This document shows positions 1 through 5,143 of a stretch of 5,840 nt of DNA, in pieces (positions within the stretch are counted from its first letter, which is position 1; each line of letters starts with the position of its first letter). The notes under the pieces are model-generated. The model was not told the origin of the DNA. It was given only the letters and a program-made list of their open reading frames with translations, and ran no database searches. The DNA comes from Euryarchaeota archaeon UBA226 (GTDB lineage: Archaea; Thermoplasmatota; Poseidoniia; Poseidoniales; Poseidoniaceae), in assembly GCA_002505935.1 (NCBI GenBank), contig DAWL01000044.1, positions 1 to 5,840 of the forward strand, read 5' to 3'. Made by a program: the position numbers and the translations under genes.

Positions 1-1
1 T

Positions 2-1837
2 TTGAAGTACGCTCATTTTGATGGATCCCAATGGATGAATACTAGTGTGGATTCTGATGGAGATGTTGGCTCCTATACATCAATTGACGTCAGTACCAAT
101 ACCAATCCGCATATCGCTTACCGAGATGAATCCAATACCAATCTGAAATACGCCTACTACAATGGTAGTGCATGGATCAACATGACCTTGGACGGAGATT
201 GGGGAGGAATGGATAACGTAGGGAAACATGCCTCCATAGCCTTAGATTCTGGAAATTGGCCACATATCGCCTATTACAATGAAACTGGAGGCGATTTGAT
301 GTACATGTACAATGATGGAACCTCATGGTACAGATTCACCGCATATGCAACCAACAATGTTGGGCTACATGCAAGCATTGCATTAGATTCGAATGATTTA
401 CCTCAATTCGTCCATTACAATATGCAGTTTCAGAACTTGATGTATACTACATTCGACGGAGGTAATTGGACAACCGATACTGTTGATTCTGATGGCAGAG
501 TTGGAGAATTTTGCACCATTGCTCTAGATTCAAACGATTTGCCGCATGTAGCATATCTTGACCGAGACAATAGTGGTAGAATCAAATATGGACACCTAAA
601 CCAATCTTGGACTCTTTCTGCAATCGATGAAGAAGGCGAGTATATTTCGATAGATATTGATTCAAGAGAGAGAGCTCATTTCTCATATTATGATCTCTCT
701 GACAAAGATTTGCGCTATCTCTCTCATTCGGGGGCTAATGTTGACCAAATCACTGATGTGATTACCTTCAACAAAGATTGGGGCGGCATAGGAATGGTTC
801 TCGATAGTCAAGAGGTACCACATATAGTATATCAAAATCATAGCGATGGAAACTACAAGGTATCATATGCAACTCTAAATGTTTCAGCAACAGAAAGTTC
901 AGGCTCCAATGTCTGGATCATTGAAACGATTGATGGTTCTCTAGGGGACTACGCGGGAAGTTGGCTCTCTATTGACATAGATAGTCAAGATATACCACAT
1001 GTTTCATACTTCGCAGGAGATAACATAGATGAGATAAGATATGCATTCAGAAATGATTCCGGTTGGCAAAACCAAACCGTTGATGATGGAATAGATAGGT
1101 TGGGATTCTATTCTTCAATCAAGATAGACTCTACTGACAATCCACAAATCGTCTATTCAAGATTAGGTGGGAGCCATTTTAGATATGCAATGTATGACGG
1201 ATCAACTTGGCATTCTGAAGACATAGGAACTACCTCTGGTGGAGATAAGAAAAGTTTGCAACTTTCTCTAAGCAGTGCTGACGTTCCTCACATCTGCTTT
1301 TTTGATGAAGCAACAGATCGAATGGGTTACGCAACATATAGCGGTTCATCTTGGGTCAAAGAAACAGATGTAATCAGTGATGATTTGGAATATGATTCGT
1401 CATTGGGAAGAGGGAAGTGGTGTGATATTGAAGTGGATCAATATGGCACCCCTCACATCTCTATGGATTACAATGGCTATAGACAAGTAGGATATCTTAT
1501 CAAAAATGGTAGTACATGGGATGGTTGGAATCTCTCCTCTGTTGCTAGCGATGAAACTGCTGTCTACACACAATTGGAACTCGATAATTCCGAAAACCCA
1601 TGCATTGCTCATCACAATACCAAAGTGGGAGGAAACAACAACTATCGCGATGTGCACTTGACCTGTTACAATGCGACTTCAGGGGAATTGTTACAAAGAG
1701 ACACGGGACTTTTTGATTCAGATTTCTACTACTCTTCCATTAAATGGGGACGTTACATAAATATGCAACTTGATCAAAACGATAGTGCACACATTGCATT
1801 CTACGATCAAAGTACTAGGAATATCATGTATTATACC
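2..1837 (+). repeat. Twelve propeller-like repeats of 44-63 residues in the surface protein
   Basis: The conserved Pro-His (or variant) of the core strand falls at residues 36, 87, 134, 181, 225 (AH), 273, 332, 381, 429, 484, 533 and 596 (AH). That gives spacings of 51, 47, 47, 44, 48, 59, 49, 48, 55, 49 and 63. Each unit has the order: small-residue SIALDS-like strand, PHIAYxD strand, a loop, LxYAxxDGSxW strand, then a TVD-like end. The window opens inside the tail of a thirteenth unit. Alternating short strands at this period are typical of beta-propeller blades, and similar 'LDSNGNPHISYYD' repeats are known from archaeal and bacterial surface proteins. The blade number and fold are inference. 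Later units drift and contain isolated cysteines (PHICFF, KWCDIE, NPCIAHH). Confidence 0.75.
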
Positions 1838-3517
1838 GATAATTACTATCCAACATTTGATACTGACGGAGATGGTATTCCAGATTCAGAAGACAACTTT
1901 CCTTCAAACCCATCAGAAACTGCTGATTATGATGGCGATGGAACTGGCGACAACGCAGATAATGATGATGACAATGATGGTGTAATCGATCTGACTGATG
2001 ATTGCCAATTCGGAATCATCGGTGCGGGTGCAGACTTCGACGGTGATGGTTGCAAGGATTCAGAAGATGATGATGATGACAACGATGGTTTCGACGATGG
2101 GGATGATGATTGCCCCAAGGGCATGACAGGAATTGGCGATGACTTCGATTCTGACGGTTGTCAAGATGCAGAGGATTCAGACGTAGATGGTGATGGAGTT
2201 GCAAATGAAGATGATGACTTCGACTTCGATCCAACTGAAGACACTGATAGCGACGGAGATGGCATTGGAGACAATACCGATCAATTCCCAGATGATGCCA
2301 ATGAGACCACAGATTCTGACGGAGACGGAGTGGGCGACAATGGCGATGCATTCCCGAATGATGCCAATGAAAGTTCAGATTTGGATGGAGATGGGGTTGG
2401 GGACAACGAAGATGCCTTCGATGATGATGCTAACGAAACTACAGACTCAGATGGAGATGGAGTCGGAGATAATTCGGATGTATTCCCGAATGATGCGAAT
2501 GAAAGTTCAGATTTGGATGGAGATGGAGTTGGGGATAACGCAGATACCGACGTAGATGGAGACAATGTTTCCGATATTGATGATGTATTCCCTGATGATC
2601 CGAATGAATGGAATGATACCGACGAGGATGGGGTAGGAGATAATGCAGATGCCTTCCCCAACGATGCCAACGAATCAGCCGACAGCGATGGCGACATGGT
2701 CGGAGATAATGCAGATGAATTCCCCAATGATGCCAATGAAAGCATCGACTCGGACAAGGATGGAGTTGGAGATAATGCGGATGTTTTCCCCAATGATGCT
2801 AACGAGAGCTCTGATTCAGATGGGGATGGAATAGGCGACAATAACGACATATGCCCTGGTGGAAATGATTCGACGGATGCAGATGAAGATGATATTCCTG
2901 ACCATTGTGACCCATTAGTTGATTCTGATGGTGATGGAATTGATGATGCGGTTGACGTATTCCCAGACGACTCAAGCGAGTGGGTTGATTCCGATGGCGA
3001 TGGCGTAGGGAACAATGCCGATGCATATCCTGCAGATCCAGAGAAGAGTGTACTCGAAGAGACCAACAACAATCAGACTGGACAAGGAGATAGTAATTCG
3101 GAAGAAGAAGAAGATAAGGAAGTAGGCAATACAAGTTCTGAAACGAAATCTTGGACTGAATTCCTGAAGGAAAATGGCGTAGATCCTGCGATCCTAATGG
3201 GAGTTGTTGGAATCATTGTATTGATGGTTCTTATTCAGATGAAATTGTCTTCACGCAAAATCAAGAAACTAAAGCAGGAATTGGGAGATGCTGTTGAAGC
3301 CGACTCTGTTTGGCAGCGCCTCGACTTCGATGGTGATGGTGAAATTTCGGATTTGGAATTCGAGGCTTACAAGGTGATTAGAGATAAAGGAAAGAAACCA
3401 GAATCTTCAGGCAAACAAGACAGTAAGTCAGAAACAGAAAATACTGATTCTGAAGAAACTGCACCTGGACAAGTTTCCAACGATTCCAGCGGGCCTCGTA
3501 GCAGATACGACTTCTGA
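2..3517 (+). CDS. Large membrane-anchored surface protein: propeller-like repeats, TSP3 calcium repeats, TM helix, cytosolic EF-hand (5' partial)
   Basis: The reading frame is open from the window edge. Its first residues (KYAHFDGSQW) are already mid-repeat, so the TTG at 2 is not a real start and the N-terminus with any signal peptide is missing. Visible order, numbering the TTG codon as 1: about twelve propeller-like repeats (1-612) with a recurring SIxLDSxxxPHIAY strand and a YxxxDGSxW strand; about sixteen Asp-rich TSP3 repeats (620-1014); an acidic Ser/Glu linker with NQT and NTS sequons; a hydrophobic helix (about 1063-1080); a Lys/Arg cluster (SSRKIKKLK); an EF-hand loop (1108-1119); and a polar low-complexity tail. 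Positive charge after the helix predicts the repeats outside and the tail inside. TSP3 repeats bind calcium and stiffen extracellular proteins. A role in adhesion, substrate capture or the cell envelope is inference; no catalytic motif is visible. A hand count of one sample line gives about 42% GC, against about 53% in rps3ae. Confidence 0.9.
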   Translation: MKYAHFDGSQWMNTSVDSDGDVGSYTSIDVSTNTNPHIAYRDESNTNLKYAYYNGSAWINMTLDGDWGGMDNVGKHASIALDSGNWPHIAYYNETGGDLMYMYNDGTSWYRFTAYATNNVGLHASIALDSNDLPQFVHYNMQFQNLMYTTFDGGNWTTDTVDSDGRVGEFCTIALDSNDLPHVAYLDRDNSGRIKYGHLNQSWTLSAIDEEGEYISIDIDSRERAHFSYYDLSDKDLRYLSHSGANVDQITDVITFNKDWGGIGMVLDSQEVPHIVYQNHSDGNYKVSYATLNVSATESSGSNVWIIETIDGSLGDYAGSWLSIDIDSQDIPHVSYFAGDNIDEIRYAFRNDSGWQNQTVDDGIDRLGFYSSIKIDSTDNPQIVYSRLGGSHFRYAMYDGSTWHSEDIGTTSGGDKKSLQLSLSSADVPHICFFDEATDRMGYATYSGSSWVKETDVISDDLEYDSSLGRGKWCDIEVDQYGTPHISMDYNGYRQVGYLIKNGSTWDGWNLSSVASDETAVYTQLELDNSENPCIAHHNTKVGGNNNYRDVHLTCYNATSGELLQRDTGLFDSDFYYSSIKWGRYINMQLDQNDSAHIAFYDQSTRNIMYYTDNYYPTFDTDGDGIPDSEDNFPSNPSETADYDGDGTGDNADNDDDNDGVIDLTDDCQFGIIGAGADFDGDGCKDSEDDDDDNDGFDDGDDDCPKGMTGIGDDFDSDGCQDAEDSDVDGDGVANEDDDFDFDPTEDTDSDGDGIGDNTDQFPDDANETTDSDGDGVGDNGDAFPNDANESSDLDGDGVGDNEDAFDDDANETTDSDGDGVGDNSDVFPNDANESSDLDGDGVGDNADTDVDGDNVSDIDDVFPDDPNEWNDTDEDGVGDNADAFPNDANESADSDGDMVGDNADEFPNDANESIDSDKDGVGDNADVFPNDANESSDSDGDGIGDNNDICPGGNDSTDADEDDIPDHCDPLVDSDGDGIDDAVDVFPDDSSEWVDSDGDGVGNNADAYPADPEKSVLEETNNNQTGQGDSNSEEEEDKEVGNTSSETKSWTEFLKENGVDPAILMGVVGIIVLMVLIQMKLSSRKIKKLKQELGDAVEADSVWQRLDFDGDGEISDLEFEAYKVIRDKGKKPESSGKQDSKSETENTDSEETAPGQVSNDSSGPRSRYDF
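1859..3043 (+). repeat. Thrombospondin type 3-like calcium-binding repeats (about 16 units)
   Basis: Residues 620-1014 form a run of units built on DxDGDGxGDNxDxFPxDxNE, many exactly 22 residues long. The DxDxDG pattern is the calcium-ligating motif of TSP3 repeats, so the segment is predicted to be an elongated calcium-loaded rod between the propeller region and the membrane. Two kinds of irregular unit occur. Near the start (about residues 667-727) two units carry Cys pairs, DDC...DGC, 15-19 residues apart. Near the end there is another pair, ICPGG...DHCD, as in classic TSP3 disulfides. Calcium binding follows from the family; it is not shown by the sequence alone. Confidence 0.88.
2246..2812 (+). 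repeat. 66-bp tandem DNA repeat array inside the TSP3 region
   Basis: Unit starts fall exactly 66 bp apart at 2246, 2312, 2378, 2444 and 2510. After an irregular 105-bp stretch (2510-2614) containing a shortened unit and a variant one, the register resumes at 2615, 2681, 2747 and 2813. The consensus protein unit is DSDGDGVGDNADAFPNDANESS. Most units differ at wobble positions, showing age. The segments 2350-2407 and 2482-2539, however, differ at only 3 of 58 bases, which suggests a 132-bp two-unit duplication or gene conversion more recently than the rest. Confidence 0.85.
3188..3241 (+). other. Single transmembrane helix of the surface protein
   Basis: Residues about 1063-1080 (AILMGVVGIIVLMVLIQM) are uninterrupted hydrophobic residues following a polar acidic linker. 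They are immediately followed by KLSSRKIKKLKQ. The positive-inside rule places the C-terminal tail in the cytoplasm and the repeats outside. The position near the C-terminus fits a C-terminal membrane anchor. No PGF-CTERM-like tripartite sorting signal is seen, because a tail of about 90 residues follows the helix. Confidence 0.85.
3323..3358 (+). other. EF-hand calcium-binding loop in the predicted cytosolic tail
   Basis: Residues 1108-1119 read DFDGDGEISDLE. This matches the 12-residue EF-hand loop: Asp at positions 1, 3 and 5, Gly at 6, a hydrophobic residue at 8 and Glu at 12. Helix-forming sequence flanks it on both sides (ADSVWQRL before, EFEAYKVIRDKGK after), as in a true helix-loop-helix EF-hand and unlike the flanks of the TSP3 units. 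Only one EF-hand is visible; these usually pair, so pairing could be with another copy in a dimer (inference). Confidence 0.75.
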
Positions 3518-3522
3518 ACTCA

Positions 3523-3954
3523 TCAATTCTCAGAATACTCGGTCACCCTGATTCCAAGTCTTCCGGTTATGGAAGGGCGTTGCATTACTCTATCCAGTTT
3601 AGTGTGGAATGCTTTCTCTAAATCGACTTCCATTGCAAGAGCGTGACCTAGAATCAAAATCAAAACATCTGCTAATTCTTCTTCAAGATCCTCTTTTGGC
3701 TTGCCCTTGGTAACCGCTGCTGCCAATTCACCTAATTCCTCAATTGTCAATGCCAAGCGATATCCCATATCATGCCCATTGTTATCAGCGAAGGCATGCT
3801 TGTCATGGAAGCGTGCGACCCTTGCCATCATCGTATCAAAGCGGCCATCACAGAGAACTTCGGCAACTCCTGTCTCGGCGACTGCCATCACTCTCTCGCC
3901 TGCACCATCAGCAAGCCAAGATGCAACATCGCGTGGTCTAGTCTCTTCACTCAT
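3523..3954 (-). CDS. MazG-like nucleoside triphosphate pyrophosphohydrolase
   Basis: The product of 143 residues has an all-alpha NTP-PPase (MazG superfamily) signature. With the ATG at 3954 as residue 1, helix TIEELGELAAAV supplies E73xxE76 and helix EEELADVLILI supplies E93xxD96. Together these make the EXXE-(12-28)-EXXD magnesium site. A KLDRVMQRP segment follows, as is usual near the end of the domain. Such enzymes hydrolyse NTPs or dNTPs to NMP plus pyrophosphate and clear non-canonical nucleotides; the substrate here cannot be read from sequence. About 40 residues precede the typical domain start (VARFHDKHAF). ATG 3954 was chosen, leaving 26 bases after the rps3ae stop. An alternative TTG at 3984 would add ten residues and overlap that stop (TTGA). 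Neither start has a clear Shine-Dalgarno. The position right behind rps3ae on the same strand suggests co-transcription. Its stop lies 5 bp from the stop of the convergent surface-protein gene. Confidence 0.85.
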   Translation of the reverse strand: MSEETRPRDVASWLADGAGERVMAVAETGVAEVLCDGRFDTMMARVARFHDKHAFADNNGHDMGYRLALTIEELGELAAAVTKGKPKEDLEEELADVLILILGHALAMEVDLEKAFHTKLDRVMQRPSITGRLGIRVTEYSEN

Positions 3955-3980
3955 GCCAAGGTGGCAGACAAAGCGGTCCT

Positions 3981-5045
3981 TCAACTCAGATGGTCGATGA
4001 TCTTACCAGCCAATGCTGCAGATACGCCCTTAACCTCAGAAATTCCGTCAACACCTGCCTCCAACAAAGCAGCAAATGTACCAAGACCAGCATCCTGTAA
4101 TTTCTTGGCAGTTGCTGGACCAACTCCTGGTAGAGTGGAGAAATCATCACCGGATGCTTCCGGCTCAGTCTCTTCTTCAGCGGCATCATCCGCTTCAGCG
4201 GCTTCGGTTGATTCCGATTCTTCGCCATCTTCGCTCTCTTCAACAGTTTCAACAACCTTCTCAGCAACTGCTTCCAATGCTTCAGCAGCGGCTAGAACTC
4301 CTGCCTCTTCAGCAACCTCATCGCCACCATCTTCTCCTGCAGCAGCTAGTGCTGCTGCCTTGCGAGCGGCTACTTCAGCTGCTTGACGCTGCTCCTCAGC
4401 GTGGATCTCATCTAGAGTAGGTCCACTCTCAGAAACTACTCCAGATTGTAGAAGTTGACTCCTGCGAATGACTGCACTGCGAACTGGATAGACAGTCTTG
4501 ACAGCGTTGCGTATCTCGTCTTCTAACTCGCTTCCCAACAATGCCTTCTGTAGATTTGCGTAAGTCTTGCGAGAAGCACTTGTCAAAATTACATCCTGTG
4601 CCTTCTGACGCATGGCGCTCTTGACACTGGACTTGATTCTACGCTCTGTAATCAACAAAGGCTTGAGGCGGACTAGATATCCATCCTCGGTTACTACGTC
4701 GACAACTCCATCCACTTTACCGCGATAACGGCGAATCTGTCTTCGCACGTGATCTGATTGGTGAGTGTGGCCAATGAACTGAGTCAATGCGTCCTGGCCA
4801 ACGCACTCGGTCACGCGGAAGCGCAACTTGACGTGCATCTTGCTGAAATCTCCATCGAACTCCTGCTGAGTAAGTTCGTAAGTACGTCCAATGACGTGTT
4901 GTTCCTCTTCCCCGAGGGTCTCACCGATGCGCTTGAAATTCCATGGGAATCTCGGTGCACGGATGGTGAACCATCTCTTGGCCTTCCATTTGTCCTTCTG
5001 CTTTCTTGCTGCTGCGCGTGCTTTCGCGCCGGTTCTACTGGCCAT
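3981..5045 (-). CDS. rps3ae: 30S ribosomal protein S3Ae (eS1) with acidic linker and C-terminal helix-hairpin-helix domain
   Basis: The product has 354 residues, whereas archaeal S3Ae proteins are usually near 200-220. Residues 1-24 are Lys/Arg/Ala-rich. The S3Ae core follows, with family hallmarks WFTIRAPRF (25-33), RIGETLGE (39-46), VIGRTYEL (51-58), VKLRFRV (72-78), FIGHTHQSD (90-98), DVVTEDGYLVRL (116-127) and LLITERRIKSSV (130-141). The core ends near residue 208. Residues about 213-299 are an Ala/Glu/Asp-rich, probably helical then disordered linker. Residues 300-354 form a helix-hairpin-helix unit: LPGVGPATAKKLQDAG plus a second, weaker VKGVSAALAGKIIDHL. eS1 sits on the small-subunit platform near the mRNA exit. 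The extension may contact RNA or a partner (inference). The start at ATG 5045 is supported by GAGGGAG four bases upstream. It lies between pdxS, 98 bases upstream, and the MazG-like gene. Confidence 0.95.
   Translation of the reverse strand: MASRTGAKARAAARKQKDKWKAKRWFTIRAPRFPWNFKRIGETLGEEEQHVIGRTYELTQQEFDGDFSKMHVKLRFRVTECVGQDALTQFIGHTHQSDHVRRQIRRYRGKVDGVVDVVTEDGYLVRLKPLLITERRIKSSVKSAMRQKAQDVILTSASRKTYANLQKALLGSELEDEIRNAVKTVYPVRSAVIRRSQLLQSGVVSESGPTLDEIHAEEQRQAAEVAARKAAALAAAGEDGGDEVAEEAGVLAAAEALEAVAEKVVETVEESEDGEESESTEAAEADDAAEEETEPEASGDDFSTLPGVGPATAKKLQDAGLGTFAALLEAGVDGISEVKGVSAALAGKIIDHLS
3984..4148 (-). other. Helix-hairpin-helix domain at the C-terminus of S3Ae
   Basis: Residues 300-354 of the rps3ae product read as two tandem HhH motifs. 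The first is LPGVGPATAKKLQDAGLGTF, with the classic PGVGPxxAxxLxxAG pattern followed by the 'FxxLLEAG' connecting helix. The second is EVKGVSAALAGKIIDHL. This is the HHH_5-like pattern that binds nucleic-acid backbones in many DNA and RNA proteins. A related arrangement is known in haloarchaeal L32e, which carries an HhH-like N-terminal extension (recalled from family knowledge). Presence of the domain is well supported; its ligand is not known. Confidence 0.85.
4149..4409 (-). other. Acidic Ala/Glu-rich linker in S3Ae
   Basis: Residues about 213-299 join the S3Ae core to the HhH domain. The first part (EEQRQAAEVAARKAAALAAA) looks like a continuous helix. The rest is nearly all Ala, Glu, Asp, Ser, Val and Gly and has a strong negative charge, which is unusual in a protein that binds rRNA. 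The on-strand base composition is GC-richer here because of Ala codons. Long open frames on the opposite strand across this stretch are a by-product of that composition. Confidence 0.8.
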
Positions 5046-5049
5046 GATT

Positions 5050-5056
5050 CTCCCTC
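5050..5056 (-). promoter_or_regulatory. Shine-Dalgarno site of rps3ae
   Basis: The minus-strand sequence GAGGGAG sits four bases before the ATG at 5045. It is purine-rich and close to the GGAGG core, at slightly short spacing. It supports ATG 5045 as the start. The left part of the motif is also half of an inverted repeat (5053-5059 with 5095-5101). Confidence 0.6.
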
Positions 5057-5101
5057 GGTTCCGTTGCAGGGGCTACCCTACGAGCGTCCAACCGACCGAG
5101 G
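5053..5101 (-). promoter_or_regulatory. Inverted repeat in the rps3ae leader overlapping its Shine-Dalgarno
   Basis: In the minus-strand direction CCTCGGT (5101-5095) is followed, after 35 bases, by its exact complement ACCGAGG (5059-5053). An internal loop and a further GTT/AAC pairing are possible just inside. The second arm shares four bases with the GAGGGAG Shine-Dalgarno, so the stem would partly hide the ribosome site. Ribosomal protein genes often control their own translation through leader structures, but this role is inference from one seven-base-pair stem. Confidence 0.3.
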
Positions 5102-5109
5102 TTGACTAT

Positions 5110-5133
5110 TTGAAGTGGTCTATCACCACTCAA
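5110..5133 (-). other. Small hairpin just after the pdxS stop codon
   Basis: A perfect six-base stem AGTGGT/ACCACT with a five-base loop is extended by TTG/CAA pairs past one bulged A. It begins ten bases beyond the pdxS TAG. No run of T follows in the minus-strand direction, so an intrinsic terminator is not supported. It may be an mRNA 3'-end or processing structure, or chance. Confidence 0.35.
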
Positions 5134-5143
5134 GACCTTGTTT

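Noticed and set aside
2..4. TTG at 2 as the start of the surface protein
   Set aside because: It falls in the middle of a repeat unit (KYAHFDGSQW matches KYAYYNGSAW further on), so the gene continues upstream of the window.
1859..3043. Array of direct repeats as a possible CRISPR
   Set aside because: The repeats are contiguous coding units with a 66-bp period, have no spacers, and keep one open frame encoding TSP3 motifs.
2281..3072. Long minus-strand open frame (263 codons) opposite the TSP3 repeats
   Set aside because: Its Ser/Pro-rich product simply mirrors the 66-bp repeat and the GAT/GAC/GGA codons of the + strand gene. There is no domain and no ribosome site, and the + frame is clearly the coding one.
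3772..4386. Plus-strand open frame (204 codons) across the MazG-like/rps3ae junction
   Set aside because: The Ala/Ser-rich product is the antisense of the Ala/Glu linker and crosses two well-identified genes on the other strand.
5107..5114. AT-rich stretch (TTCAAATA on the minus strand) as an archaeal TATA box for rps3ae
   Set aside because: It matches the consensus poorly, has no clear BRE next to it, and overlaps the arm of the hairpin. The three genes may equally share one transcript from upstream.
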